Numbered from the stretch's first letter, positions 1-9,495 are shown. The stretch is DNA of 64,000 nucleotides from PALSA-188 sp963720075 (GCA_963720075.1 CAVREG010000014.1:53627-117626); one strand, 5' to 3'. A program made the numbers and translations. The notes: generated by a model not told the origin, from the sequence alone.

Positions 1-1
1 C

Positions 2-709
2 CTTCCTTACGGTTCAAAGTCCGCGGAGACTGTCGCCAGATATGCGGTGGACGCGACCCAATATCTTGAGCAACATGGCGCTCAGCTATTGGTAATTGCC
101 TGCAACACGGCGACAGCGCTGGCCCTCGATAAGATCGAAGCGCAATCCGGAGTGCCCGTTGTCGGGGTAATTGAACCGGGCGCGGAGAGCGCTTCTAAAG
201 AGAGCAGGAATCGCAAAGTTGTTGTCATCGGCACTGAAGCCACCATCAGCAGCCACGCCTACCAAAAAGCACTGGAGAGGCGAGGTATCCAGACGAGAGA
301 GAAAGCCTGCCCGCTGCTCGTGCCGCTGGTAGAGGAAGGCTGGATTGACCACGCAGTCACCGAACAAGTCGCTGGCATCTATCTCAACGAAGCGTTTGCT
401 GATGGATTTGAAAACGCAGACACGCTCGTTTTAGGATGCACACACTATCCGCTGATCCGACGTGTGCTTCGGAAAGTAGCTCCTGCGCACGTCGCTATCG
501 TTGACTCGGCGCAATCCACCGCACAAGTTGTGAAAGACATGCTTGGCAATACATCCTTCTCCAAGACAACGGGGACAGAGGAAGAACGTCGCAAAATGGC
601 GCGGATGAAATTTTTTGCTACCGATTCAGTAGAGAAATTCAGGACTCTAGGAGCGCGTTTCCTGGGGCGGGAGATGGAAGACGTTCACCACGTGGATCTA
701 AAGGAATGA
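2..709 (+). CDS. murI: Glutamate racemase (5' end outside window)
   Basis: Interconverts L- and D-glutamate in the cytoplasm, supplying D-Glu for peptidoglycan. The frame is open from base 2 and reads LPYGSKSAETVARY before any plausible start, which is the conserved MurI region just after the N-terminus. About 30 residues are therefore missing to the left, and the GTG at 47 is not the real start. Both catalytic cysteines of the family are visible: CNTATA at visible codon 34 and GCTHYPL at visible codon 146. The visible part is 235 residues; the family is usually about 265. The gene ends before a convergent TonB-like gene. I am confident of the family. Confidence 0.95.
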   Translation, partial: LPYGSKSAETVARYAVDATQYLEQHGAQLLVIACNTATALALDKIEAQSGVPVVGVIEPGAESASKESRNRKVVVIGTEATISSHAYQKALERRGIQTREKACPLLVPLVEEGWIDHAVTEQVAGIYLNEAFADGFENADTLVLGCTHYPLIRRVLRKVAPAHVAIVDSAQSTAQVVKDMLGNTSFSKTTGTEEERRKMARMKFFATDSVEKFRTLGARFLGREMEDVHHVDLKE

Positions 710-755
710 TGGATCTGAAGGAATGATTTTCGAAAGCTCCCAACAGCCGGCAAGA

Positions 756-1769
756 TCAGTAGAGGTTGAAACTGACTTCCACGCTAATCTCCACGGCGAC
801 CGGCTTCCCATCCTTCTCAGCAGGTTTAAACTTCCACTGCTTCACCGCCTCAATAGCCTTTTCATCCAGACCGAGGCCGACGCTGCGAGAGACCGTGATG
901 TTGCGCGGAAGCCCATCGGGACCGACGATCAACGAAACTATCGAAGTTCCTGAATACTTCGCTTTGCGGGCCTCTTCTGAATACTCAGGCGAAGGATCGT
1001 AAAGCACGCTGGGAGCGCTCACTCCGCCGCCCACGTGGAACACGCCGCCGCCCGTGCCGCCGCCATGGCCTTCTCCGACGCCGGGCCCGGCGCCCACTCC
1101 CACTCCGCCGCCAGAACCAGATCCAATACCGCCGCCTGATCCTGTTCCGTTTGAAGGAGGTCCCGACGGCAACTTGGCCATTGGAACTCCGAGATTCGGC
1201 AGGTTATTCATTGCCATTTTGATTTGCGGAGGAACGACAACCGTAGGTACAACCGGAAGCTTTGGATGATCATTACGAACAATAACCGCGGGAGGCGTAA
1301 TCTGTTCCATAGCCAGCTTCGGAAGTTTTCCTTTGGGAGCCTGGAATTTGTCTTTGTCTCCGCCGCCGCCGCCGCCGCCCGCAAGAGTCTTGGATGGCTT
1401 CAGAAGTGGGATATCGTCCGGAGCGATGATTGTCGTCACTACTGATTGCTTCGGAGTCTCCTTCACTATCCTGCGAGCCCAAAGAGTTGCTCCAACAATA
1501 AGTGCAAACAGAATGATGTGGGTTATGGTCGAACCAAGCGCGCCATTCTTCTTGTTGTCGTAAAAACCCCAGATGTCTTTAACCGGAATGGGCTTCGATG
1601 TCAGGACAAGAGGCGGCTGCTTCTTGGGAAAAAAGAAATCATTCAAATTCTGCGTGAGGGACTTAAAAAGCGACTGATCAACAGTGTTCGGCGGCAGAAG
1701 GAAACTCGGCACCGGAGCGGAAACCGATGAGACGCTGACGGGTTGCGATTCTAGATCGAGGGTAGCCAT
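756..1769 (-). CDS. TonB-family energy transducer-like protein
   Basis: A 337-residue protein with a cytoplasmic N-terminus of about 75 residues, one membrane helix (about 80-98), a Pro-rich periplasmic stretch, a very Gly-rich linker (about 205-250, with an earlier run of seven Gly) and a C-terminal TonB fold (about 255-337: YSEEARKAKYSGTSIVSLIV, then KQWKFKPA). TonB proteins couple inner-membrane energy to outer-membrane transporters. No ExbB/ExbD or TonB-dependent receptor lies next to it, and the long N-terminal cytoplasmic part is unlike classical TonB. It may therefore be one of the TonB C-terminal-domain proteins abundant in Acidobacteria rather than the main transducer. It lies on the opposite strand to both neighbours, so it is probably transcribed alone from the 1770-2052 spacer. 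Confidence 0.85.
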   Translation of the reverse strand: MATLDLESQPVSVSSVSAPVPSFLLPPNTVDQSLFKSLTQNLNDFFFPKKQPPLVLTSKPIPVKDIWGFYDNKKNGALGSTITHIILFALIVGATLWARRIVKETPKQSVVTTIIAPDDIPLLKPSKTLAGGGGGGGDKDKFQAPKGKLPKLAMEQITPPAVIVRNDHPKLPVVPTVVVPPQIKMAMNNLPNLGVPMAKLPSGPPSNGTGSGGGIGSGSGGGVGVGAGPGVGEGHGGGTGGGVFHVGGGVSAPSVLYDPSPEYSEEARKAKYSGTSIVSLIVGPDGLPRNITVSRSVGLGLDEKAIEAVKQWKFKPAEKDGKPVAVEISVEVSFNLY

Positions 1770-2052
1770 AAATTAGTCGGAAGTCCTCAGCGCCATCCCT
1801 TCGTAAGAATTGATGAGTCCGGTCCCCGCAAAGTTGCTTTTACCAAAGGGTTACTCCCCCAAGAGTACCGCTCGTTCAGCGCCGCCGCAACTGTCATTAG
1901 CGTTGCGGCTGACATTTTAGATGCTTAAAGTTGCCAAACGTCATCTGTCAAAATCGTACACTCAAATCGAAAATCTACCGCTAACATAAAAAGCACATCG
2001 TCTGACATCAAGCCAACTCCGATAATGGACGTTCCCCGAATGGCCCCCTATA

Positions 2053-4947
2053 ATGAAAGAAATCAATTATTTGGGAGAAAACCAGCGCGTGCCGCTCGAC
2101 CTTAAATCTACCATCAATTTGCCCAAAACCGACTTCCCAATGAAGGCGAATTTGCCTCAAAACGAGCCGAAAACCCTGGCCCGGTGGGAGAAGATGGGCA
2201 TCTATGGCCGTATTCAGCAAGCCCGTCACGGGGCGCCGATGTATGTTCTACACGATGGCCCTCCCTATGCCAATGGGCCAATTCACCTCGGCCATGCCCT
2301 CAATAAATGTTTGAAGGACTTCATCGTGAAGTCGAAAAGCATGGCGGGAATGGACGCCCCGTATGTCCCCGGATGGGACTGCCATGGCCTTCCGATTGAG
2401 ATCAAGGTTGACCAGCAGCTCGGCGGCAAGAAGTTGCAGATGAATCCTGCCGACGTTCGCCTTGAATGTCGCAAGTACGCTCAAAAATATCTCGACCTTC
2501 AGCGCGAGCAGTTCAAACGGATTGGCGTCTTCGGGCGCTGGGATAATCCCTATTCCACGATGACTCCGCAATATGAGTCAGTGGTCTTGTCAACGCTCTA
2601 CGACTTTCTTGAAAAAGATTTCGTTTACAAGGGCCTGCGGTCGGTCTACTGGTGTATTCATGATCGAACCGCGCTGGCGGAAGCGGAAGTCGAGTACGAG
2701 GACCACACCAGTCCCACGGTTTGGGTGAAGTATCGGCTTCAATCCGATCCGCGAACGATTGATCCCTCGCTGGCTGACGCTCGCATTCATGGCGACAAAC
2801 CAATCTTCACAGTCATCTGGACGACTACTCCGTGGACGCTTCCCGCGTCCATGGCGGTCGCGTTTCATCCAACCGAAGAATATGTGGCTCTGGAGACGGA
2901 CAAGGAAATTTATATCGTTGCCGAGAAGTTGGCTGGGGTGGTGGCCGAGAAGTGCGGTTTCACTGACACTAAACTTTTGGCTCGTTTTCCTGGAAGAGCC
3001 ATGGAAAATTCATGGTTTTATCATCCCTTTTTGTCGTGGGAACGGCGGAAGATTCTCGGCGTGCTCGCCGACTACGTGACCATGGACACAGGCACGGGCG
3101 TGGTGCACACCGCGCCCGCTCACGGTGCTGAGGATTTCATCACAGGCACGAAGTACAAGATTGATCCCACGTGTGACGTTGACGCCGGCGGGCGATTGCG
3201 CAATGGTTTGCCGGAATACGACGGCCTGCAAGTTTTCAAAGCGAACGCGCCAATCATCGAACTGCTGAAAGCTCGCGGCGCGCTCCTGCACACCGAAAAC
3301 TTGCAACATTCTTATCCTCACTGCTGGCGCTGCCATAATCCAATTATTTTTCGCGCAACGGAACAATGGTTTATCTCGATGGAGACGCCGATGCAAGGCG
3401 GAACCTTGCGCAGTCGCACGCTCGAAGAAATTAAAAAAGTAAAATGGGATCCGGGCTGGGGCGAAGAACGTATCTCGAACATGATCGCTAATCGTCCGGA
3501 CTGGTGCATCTCTCGCCAGCGTATTTGGGGAGTGCCCATCGCGGTATTTCTATGCGCAGGCTGCGGCAAGCCGCTGAATAATCCTGAAATCAATCGCAGA
3601 GTAGTTGAGCTGTTTGCGACGGCTGGTGCCGACGCCTGGTACACGGATAGAGCCGATCTAATTGCGCAAGGCGCGAAATGTCCGGCATGCTCCGGAACAA
3701 AGTTCACCAAAGAAACTGACATTCTCGACGTTTGGTTCGAATCCGGATGTAGCTATCTTGCCGTGCGCGACGCTGATCCCGCGCTTCCTTGGCCCGCGGA
3801 TTTATATACCGAGGGCGGAGACCAGCATCGTGGATGGTTCCATTCTTCCCTGCTCTGCGCGGTTGCGACTCGGGAAAGCGCTCCTTACAGAATGGTGGCA
3901 ACCAGCGGCTGGACTCTGGACGAGCAAGGACGCGCCATGTCGAAGTCGCTCGGCAATGTGGTTGATCCGGTGGATATCGCCAATCGGCTGGGCGCGGAGA
4001 TTGTCCGCTTATGGGTGGCGTCAGTTGATTTTCGCGAGGATGTAACGTGCTCCGAACAACTGATGCAGCGCGTCGCCGACAACTATCGCAAGATTCGCAA
4101 CACGCTGAAGAATGTGCTCGGGAACCTATACGACTTCGATCCCGAACGCGATGCGGTGGTGTTTGAAAATATGGAAGCGATTGACCAGTACATGCTTCGG
4201 CAAACGGTTGCACTCTCTGCCGAAGTGACGCGCTGGTATGAAGAGTTTGCCTTTCATAAAATTTACCATCGCGTGAATCATTTCTGCGTCGTAGATCTGA
4301 GCGCCTTTTATTTTGATGTGCTCAAAGACCGGCTTTATACGTTCACAGCAAACTCACCGGGACGGCGTTCCGCGCAAACCGCAATGTTCAGGATCGCTGA
4401 GGCGCTCATTCGGCTGTTGGCGCCGATTATGAGCTTCACCTCCGATGAGGTTTGGGATTATCTGCCAAAAGCGAAAACTCGGCTCGAAAGTGTGCACTTG
4501 GCGAAGTTCCCTGCTGCCGAGGACATTCTTGGTGACGCCATACCTGATGACCTAAAGCAAATGGACGATTGGGCAACGTTGCTTGCCGTTCGCGAGCAGG
4601 TACTTAAGTCTCTAGAAGAAGCACGGAATGAAAAACTGATCGGAGTGAATCTGGGAGCGAAGGTCGCAATCGTCGCGCCCGAACCGGCGCATTCCGTACT
4701 TGCGCGCTATAAAGAGCAGCTTCGCTATTTGTTTATCGTTTCGGCGGTCACGCTGGAAGCCAGCGGTTCAAGCAACGGCAACACCGGATTGACGGTAAAA
4801 GTGAGCAAGGCCGACGGTCAGAAATGCGAACGCTGCTGGAATTATTCAACTCACGTCGGGGACGATCCTGCGTATCCGACGGTCTGCGAGCGATGCAGCG
4901 GGCGCCTAAACGAAATCGAGGCGGCACGCGTTGCCGAAACTGGTTAG
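2053..4947 (+). CDS. ileS: Isoleucyl-tRNA synthetase
   Basis: Class I aminoacyl-tRNA synthetase charging tRNA-Ile. The 964-residue protein has the HIGH signature as HLGH (about 78-81, in PYANGPIHLGHALN), a CP1 editing insertion (TTTPWTLPAS near 258), the KMSKS signature as AMSKS (about 629-633), an anticodon-binding domain and a C-terminal zinc knuckle with CERCW and CERC near 926 and 944. Length and architecture fit bacterial IleS. The start at 2053 has no strong Shine-Dalgarno; an ATG at 2140 exists, but the residues between are consistent with an N-terminal extension. lspA follows 126 bp downstream, after a large hairpin. I see no T-box upstream. Confidence 0.97.
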   Translation: MKEINYLGENQRVPLDLKSTINLPKTDFPMKANLPQNEPKTLARWEKMGIYGRIQQARHGAPMYVLHDGPPYANGPIHLGHALNKCLKDFIVKSKSMAGMDAPYVPGWDCHGLPIEIKVDQQLGGKKLQMNPADVRLECRKYAQKYLDLQREQFKRIGVFGRWDNPYSTMTPQYESVVLSTLYDFLEKDFVYKGLRSVYWCIHDRTALAEAEVEYEDHTSPTVWVKYRLQSDPRTIDPSLADARIHGDKPIFTVIWTTTPWTLPASMAVAFHPTEEYVALETDKEIYIVAEKLAGVVAEKCGFTDTKLLARFPGRAMENSWFYHPFLSWERRKILGVLADYVTMDTGTGVVHTAPAHGAEDFITGTKYKIDPTCDVDAGGRLRNGLPEYDGLQVFKANAPIIELLKARGALLHTENLQHSYPHCWRCHNPIIFRATEQWFISMETPMQGGTLRSRTLEEIKKVKWDPGWGEERISNMIANRPDWCISRQRIWGVPIAVFLCAGCGKPLNNPEINRRVVELFATAGADAWYTDRADLIAQGAKCPACSGTKFTKETDILDVWFESGCSYLAVRDADPALPWPADLYTEGGDQHRGWFHSSLLCAVATRESAPYRMVATSGWTLDEQGRAMSKSLGNVVDPVDIANRLGAEIVRLWVASVDFREDVTCSEQLMQRVADNYRKIRNTLKNVLGNLYDFDPERDAVVFENMEAIDQYMLRQTVALSAEVTRWYEEFAFHKIYHRVNHFCVVDLSAFYFDVLKDRLYTFTANSPGRRSAQTAMFRIAEALIRLLAPIMSFTSDEVWDYLPKAKTRLESVHLAKFPAAEDILGDAIPDDLKQMDDWATLLAVREQVLKSLEEARNEKLIGVNLGAKVAIVAPEPAHSVLARYKEQLRYLFIVSAVTLEASGSSNGNTGLTVKVSKADGQKCERCWNYSTHVGDDPAYPTVCERCSGRLNEIEAARVAETG

Positions 4948-4968
4948 CTGATGCCGGCAGTTTAATCC

Positions 4969-5046
4969 GGGAAGGGCCCGACTTCCAGTCGGGCCGGTTG
5001 CTGATGTTGCGCCGATTACGGCCCGACTGGAAGTCGGGCCCTTCCC
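4969..5046. repeat. Perfect 27-bp inverted repeat between ileS and lspA
   Basis: Left arm 4969-4995 and right arm 5020-5046 are perfect reverse complements with a 24-nt loop. Each arm also carries its own smaller palindrome (CCCGACTTCCAGTCGGG). The right arm runs into TTTT, so the transcript could form a strong terminator-like or stability hairpin in the ileS-lspA mRNA. Arms that are palindromic in themselves are typical of REP/BIME-like mobile palindromes, so I read it as a repetitive element rather than a dedicated regulator. I found no second copy in this window. Confidence 0.8.
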
Positions 5047-5073
5047 TTTTCAACCTGAGGCCGACTATGAACA

Positions 5074-5559
5074 ATGCGTAAATTTCATTTCCTCATCGCG
5101 CTCCTAATCGTCATTCTCGATCGCGCTTCCAAGTGGCTCGTCGCCAAAGATATTTCCCTGCACGACAGCATTCAGCTCATTCCACATGTTTTTTACCTGA
5201 CCCATGTTGAGAACCGTGGCGCGGCGTTCGGGCTGTTCGCAGAATCGCCCTCGCAATGGAAGATCGGGATGCTGATCCTGTTTTCTATCGTGGCGCTGGT
5301 CGTTGTATCGGCCCTGCTCTGGCGAAGCGGTCACGCCGTAACGACCGGCATCGGCCTCTCCCTCATCCTCGGTGGAGCGATCGGTAATCTCTGGGATCGC
5401 CTATTGAATGGGCGCGTCGTGGATTTTCTGCTCGTCTACCTCGGCTCATACCAATGGCCAGCCTTCAACGTCGCAGACAGCGCAATAGTCGTCGGCGCAG
5501 GATTGCTGGTATACGAAATATTGTTCGATAAGTCGCCCGCCCATGAAAAATCGGCCTGA
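5074..5559 (+). CDS. lspA: Lipoprotein signal peptidase (signal peptidase II)
   Basis: Inner-membrane aspartyl protease that cleaves prolipoprotein signal peptides. The 161-residue, four-helix protein has the family blocks NRGAAFGLF (about 47), GGAIGNLWDRL (about 106), RVVDFL and FNVADSAIVVG (about 130). The last two carry the catalytic aspartates in VVD and NVAD. The start ATG at 5074 gives the expected short N-terminus leading straight into helix 1. It follows ileS in the same direction, a common ileS-lspA pairing, with only the palindromic element between. Confidence 0.96.
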   Translation: MRKFHFLIALLIVILDRASKWLVAKDISLHDSIQLIPHVFYLTHVENRGAAFGLFAESPSQWKIGMLILFSIVALVVVSALLWRSGHAVTTGIGLSLILGGAIGNLWDRLLNGRVVDFLLVYLGSYQWPAFNVADSAIVVGAGLLVYEILFDKSPAHEKSA

Positions 5560-5581
5560 TCGGATTTGTCGCTAATAAATA

Positions 5582-5623
5582 GCGCGGAGGGATGTGCAGA
5601 ATATTTCCGCACGCTCTCCGCGC
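5582..5623. terminator. Possible bidirectional hairpin between convergent lspA and VOC gene
   Basis: An 8-bp outer stem (GCGCGGAG at 5582-5589 with CTCCGCGC at 5616-5623) and an inner GTGC/GCAC stem enclose an AT-rich loop. It sits between two convergent genes, where a shared terminator is expected. There is no good T-run on either side, so Rho-independent activity is uncertain. Confidence 0.4.
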
Positions 5624-5648
5624 CCTTACTCGAAACTATTTCTTCTGA

Positions 5649-6143
5649 CTATGCTGACTTCCGGTTCGCCTGCTCCATCTGGGCGTAGAAGTCCTTAGCC
5701 CGTACTGACATTTCCTGCTCGGTCACGTCTTCCTTGTGCGTGGCGATGCCCCATTCTTGGCCGTAGGGATCGACAAAGTGGCCAAAACGATCTCCCCAGA
5801 ACATATCCGAAACCGGCATCTTTGCTTTACCGCCCGCGTTTACGGCTCGCTGAAAGGCTTTATCTACATCTTCAACGTAAAGATAAATACTTCCGCTGGT
5901 ACCGCCGAGCGTTTGCGGAGATTTGTTGCCCATGGCTGGTGACTCGTCGGCGATGAAGATTATCGAATCGCCGATTTTTAACTCGGCATGGGAAATTTTG
6001 CCATCCGGACTCGGATATCGGCTTATCTCCTCAGCGCCTAATGCCTTCTTGTAAAACTCAATGGCCTCGGCTGCATTGCGGACGGTGAGTGTAGGAGTAG
6101 CGGTGTGGAATCCCTTCGGGATTGGTGTTTTGGAAGGTGCCAT
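5649..6143 (-). CDS. VOC-superfamily (glyoxalase/PhnB-like) protein
   Basis: A 164-residue protein of the vicinal-oxygen-chelate fold, with ATPTLTVRNAAEAIEFYKKA near the N-terminus and DRFGHFVDPYGQEWGIATH near the C-terminus, as in PhnB-like and bleomycin-resistance-like proteins. I placed the start at 6143 because GGAG lies seven bases upstream of that ATG; the open frame extends to 6206 without support. The substrate cannot be told from sequence; such proteins are often annotated only as glyoxalase/bleomycin resistance protein. It is convergent with lspA and apparently transcribed alone. Confidence 0.88.
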   Translation of the reverse strand: MAPSKTPIPKGFHTATPTLTVRNAAEAIEFYKKALGAEEISRYPSPDGKISHAELKIGDSIIFIADESPAMGNKSPQTLGGTSGSIYLYVEDVDKAFQRAVNAGGKAKMPVSDMFWGDRFGHFVDPYGQEWGIATHKEDVTEQEMSVRAKDFYAQMEQANRKSA

Positions 6144-6321
6144 CTGATTGTCTCCTTTGCATCTGGCTTGGGCCAGAGATGAATATTGAAGAAAAAGCGG
6201 CACCATGATTTTACGCCGGTTCAGGTTTGGAGAGGAGCAACGGATTGTGGAAATTTCAGGTTTGCCGGTTCGCGAAAAGTTTGCGCCAGATCGAGCGAGG
6301 TGCCCGAAATCTCGCCCTAAC

Positions 6322-7143
6322 TTAGGTAAGGTAAGTCGCTTGGACCTGTTCTTTAAGCGCCGTGCCGCTCAATTTTCTCGAACGAGCTTCATGCAGATAC
6401 CAGAACAAGCGCCGCGCCGCAGCATCAGGAGCCAAACCGCCGGTCCGAATGTTCGAAATGCAGTTCCGTTCAGCGTCGGTGCGTCCCGGGCGCGGTTGCC
6501 ATGTGATGTAGGCACCTAGGCTGTCGTGCGAAGAGAGGCCGGGCCGCTCCCCAATTAGCACAACGGACAGTGAAGCTCCCAGCAGCGAGCCCATCTGATC
6601 GCCGATCGCTACTCTGGCGTTCTTCACCACGCAAATCGGACCACAGGTCCATCCGGCATGAAAAAGCATAGGAAGGGCCACATTCAACAATGGTATCGCG
6701 TTTCTTTCGGGTGCGACCGCCGACAGACCGTCGGCGATACCGAAGACGACATCACACACTGACGATTTGAGCCGAGATTCCGATTCCTTCGCAAGCACGC
6801 GCCCGAGGTCGGGACGCCGAACATACGTCTCACGATCCGCAGCTGCACTATTCAAAGTGAAAACGGGGATGCCGAATTTCTCGAGCATCGGCATTTCCTG
6901 GCGCACTCGCTGCGCGAAGTGCTCAATGTCGAATTCTTCTTTTATGGCATCCCGTGCCTGGGCGTGCGCCAGTTGAAAGTCCAAAATATTTGCCGTTACG
7001 ATACTGGAGCCGCTACGACCCAAAGCGACGCGGGCGGAGGTATATTTCCGCAAGCTTCTGAGCGCCTCGTTCGAGGCGTGAATCAATGCTGGCGACGAGC
7101 CGTCGCCCATCTTCTCCGGCTCGGACTCATTCGATTCATTCAT
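6322..7143 (-). CDS. eutC: Ethanolamine ammonia-lyase, small subunit
   Basis: Small subunit of the adenosylcobalamin-dependent enzyme that splits ethanolamine into acetaldehyde and ammonia. The protein (273 residues from 7143) shows family blocks TSARVALGRSGSS (about 34), FQLAHAQARDAI, VFGIADGLSA and LIGERPGLSSHDSLGAY (about 185). Its ATG at 7143 overlaps the eutB stop by ATGA, showing translational coupling; the longer open frame to 7197 inside eutB is not needed. Only eutB and eutC are present: no microcompartment shell genes, reactivase eutA or eutH transporter lie next to them. Confidence 0.95.
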   Translation of the reverse strand: MNESNESEPEKMGDGSSPALIHASNEALRSLRKYTSARVALGRSGSSIVTANILDFQLAHAQARDAIKEEFDIEHFAQRVRQEMPMLEKFGIPVFTLNSAAADRETYVRRPDLGRVLAKESESRLKSSVCDVVFGIADGLSAVAPERNAIPLLNVALPMLFHAGWTCGPICVVKNARVAIGDQMGSLLGASLSVVLIGERPGLSSHDSLGAYITWQPRPGRTDAERNCISNIRTGGLAPDAAARRLFWYLHEARSRKLSGTALKEQVQATYLT

Positions 7144-8480
7144 GCGGGAAGCATTGCAGGCACAGCCAGCCGGAAGGGCGCGCCGCTTTCCAGCCACGTT
7201 TCAAACTCTGGCGCCGGTCGCAATCCCAACGCTGATCGCAGGTAGAGAGCGTCATGAAAAGAGGTGCTCTGATATTGCAGCATCACGTCGTCCGCTCCCG
7301 GAACGCCCATGATGTAGTTCACACCCGCGACTCCAAGCATAGTAAGGAGTGCGTCCATATCGTCCTGATCGGCCTCGGCGTGGTTGGTGTAACACACGTC
7401 GCAGCCCATAGGCAATCCGAGAACCTTGCCGCAGAAGTGGTCTTCCAGTCCGGCGCGAATAATCTGTTTGCCGTCGTAAAGATATTCCGGACCGATGAAA
7501 CCAACGACGGTATTCACCAGCATCGGCGAGTAATGCCGGGCGACCCCATACGCTCGCGCCTCACAAGTTTGCTGGTCCACGCCATGGTGCGCGTTAGCCG
7601 AAAGCGCGCTGCCTTGACCAGTTTCGAAATACATGACGTTGTCGCCGATGGTTCCGCGCTTAAGCTCGCGCGCCGCCTGATTCGCTTCACCCAACATATT
7701 CAGGTTAATGCCAAACGAAGTGTTCGCCAGTTCAGTCCCTGCGACCGACTGGAACATAAGATCAATCGGTGCTCCCCGATGTAACGCCTCCATTTGCGTG
7801 GTGATGTGCGCGAGAACACAGCTCTGTGTGGGAATCGCGTAACGCTCGCGAGCGTAATCAACCAAACGAAGCAATGTCGAAACAGTTGCGACATTGTCGG
7901 ATGCGGGATTGATACCGATGACCGCATCTCCGGACCCAAGCAGCAATCCATCAATAATCGCCGCGGCAATTCCCGCCGGGTCGTCAGTCGGATGATTGGG
8001 TTGAAGACGTGTCGAAAGGCGACCGGGGAGACCAACAGTGGTTCGAAAACGTGTTACCACCCTTATCTTGCGTGCCACTGTAATCAGATCCTGAGTCCGC
8101 ATGATCTTCGACACAGCTGCCGCCATCTCGGGAGTGATCCCAGGCGCGAGCTTCGCGAGGACATCACCGCTTGCATCGTCGGAGAGAAGCCAGTCGCGGA
8201 AACCACCCACCGTGAGGCTGGCAATTTTTGCGAACGCTGACTCGCTGTGGGAATCGAAAATGAGGCGAGTGACTTCGTCGGTCTCGTGGGGAATGACAGC
8301 TTCGTGAAGGAATGTACTTAGCGGCAGATCGGCCAGCGCCATCTGCGCCGCGACCCTCTCGACCGCGCTCACCGCCGCGATTCCGGCCAACTCGTCCCCT
8401 GAGCGCAAGGGAGTGGCCTTCGCAAGCAGATCCTTCAAATCGCGAAAGTCGTAAGTGACGCCGTGAATGGTTTGCTTCAT
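7140..8480 (-). CDS. eutB: Ethanolamine ammonia-lyase, large subunit
   Basis: Catalytic TIM-barrel subunit of the B12-dependent ethanolamine ammonia-lyase. About 446 residues, close to the usual length of 450-460. Recognisable stretches are LLGSGDAVIGINPASDN, MYFETGQGSALSANAHHGVD (substrate and cobalamin face) and CYTNHAEADQDDMD. The ATG at 8480 is preferred; a GTG two codons upstream is the alternative. It is translationally coupled to eutC. The pair probably lets the cell use ethanolamine from membrane lipids as a nitrogen source. Adenosylcobalamin supply is required, and no B12 riboswitch is visible in the upstream spacer. Confidence 0.96.
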   Translation of the reverse strand: MKQTIHGVTYDFRDLKDLLAKATPLRSGDELAGIAAVSAVERVAAQMALADLPLSTFLHEAVIPHETDEVTRLIFDSHSESAFAKIASLTVGGFRDWLLSDDASGDVLAKLAPGITPEMAAAVSKIMRTQDLITVARKIRVVTRFRTTVGLPGRLSTRLQPNHPTDDPAGIAAAIIDGLLLGSGDAVIGINPASDNVATVSTLLRLVDYARERYAIPTQSCVLAHITTQMEALHRGAPIDLMFQSVAGTELANTSFGINLNMLGEANQAARELKRGTIGDNVMYFETGQGSALSANAHHGVDQQTCEARAYGVARHYSPMLVNTVVGFIGPEYLYDGKQIIRAGLEDHFCGKVLGLPMGCDVCYTNHAEADQDDMDALLTMLGVAGVNYIMGVPGADDVMLQYQSTSFHDALYLRSALGLRPAPEFETWLESGAPFRLAVPAMLPA

Positions 8481-8691
8481 GCACACGATAGTTCACGGTG
8501 ACATCAGGAGTTCTAGTTGAGCAGCCGCTATTGTAAGTCAGGCTGAGTAGCGTTCGCCGCCTTCAGGAACTCGACTGGAACGCATATACAATGGTGCGTT
8601 TGTACTTCTGGGACGCGCAAGTGTCATATAAGAGTTGCCGACGTAATTTGTGCTACGGTGCGGGGTGAGCCCGAGCCCCTTAGGACGTGAT

Positions 8692-9423
8692 ATGCCGGAT
8701 ACAGTCGCCAGCGAACTTCCCGAGAATCAGTCAGCCAAAGCTATTGCGCCGCTATGGCACACCGCCGCCGTCCTCGTGGCATTGTTCGGATATTCCGCAC
8801 TAAGTGCACATTTTCACGGAGTAGCGCCTAGGAGGTTCTATGCCGGAAAACCACACACATTAACGGCAGGCTATCTCATCGCGGCTCTTTTTGAATGGCT
8901 GCTCGTGGCATTTCTTTGGTTCGGAGTCCGTCTTCGCGGCGCAACGCTCCGAACGCTGCTCGGGAACCGATGGGTCAAGCCATTGGCATTCTTCCGCGAT
9001 CTGGGTATTGCCTTCGTCTTTCTAATTGCTTCGAATGTGATTTTAGGAATCTGCGGCCGTCTGTTGAAAGCGGCGACAAGTCGAGCAGTTCGCGATATTG
9101 TTCCGCATGCGCTGGTGGAGGTGTGGCCATTTCTCCTACTGGCCTTGACAGCCGGCATTTGCGAAGAGATCATTTTTCGTGGGTACCTGCAAAGACAGTT
9201 AGCAGCATTCACCAAAAGCGCCGCAGCCGGAATTATTCTCCAAGGAGTTGTCTTTGGTGCCGCGCATGCTTACCAAGGGCTGACGCACATGATTCTGATT
9301 GCTGTTTTCGGTTGTTTATTTGGACTGCTCGCGATTTGGCGGCAAAACCTGAGGCCGGGAATGATTGCGCATTTTCTGCAAGACGGAATCCTTGGTCTGC
9401 TAATCAGCCACCGCCTGCAATGA
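8692..9423 (+). CDS. CPBP-family intramembrane metalloprotease (CAAX-like)
   Basis: A 243-residue multi-helix membrane protein of the CPBP (CAAX protease and bacteriocin-processing) family. The diagnostic motifs are present: EEIIFRGYLQ (about 158; catalytic Glu pair and Arg), VVFGAAHAYQG (His) and a final MIAHFLQD (His). I placed the start at ATG 8692 because AGGA precedes it by a short gap; the frame opens at 8650. Such proteases process prenylated proteins, bacteriocins or anti-sigma factors, but the substrate here is unknown. It is convergent with the transglycosylase gene. Confidence 0.9.
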   Translation: MPDTVASELPENQSAKAIAPLWHTAAVLVALFGYSALSAHFHGVAPRRFYAGKPHTLTAGYLIAALFEWLLVAFLWFGVRLRGATLRTLLGNRWVKPLAFFRDLGIAFVFLIASNVILGICGRLLKAATSRAVRDIVPHALVEVWPFLLLALTAGICEEIIFRGYLQRQLAAFTKSAAAGIILQGVVFGAAHAYQGLTHMILIAVFGCLFGLLAIWRQNLRPGMIAHFLQDGILGLLISHRLQ

Positions 9424-9495
9424 CATCTTCGGAGGGCCCGATTGGCTGATGACGGTGCCGCAATTCGGCTCCCCACCCCATTCCCGAATACAACC

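Noticed and set aside
1054..1269. Pro-rich small protein on the plus strand
   Set aside because: It is the complement of the Gly-rich linker of the TonB-like gene.
1770..2052. T-box or other leader regulation of ileS
   Set aside because: I could not find a T-box consensus or a specifier stem in the spacer.
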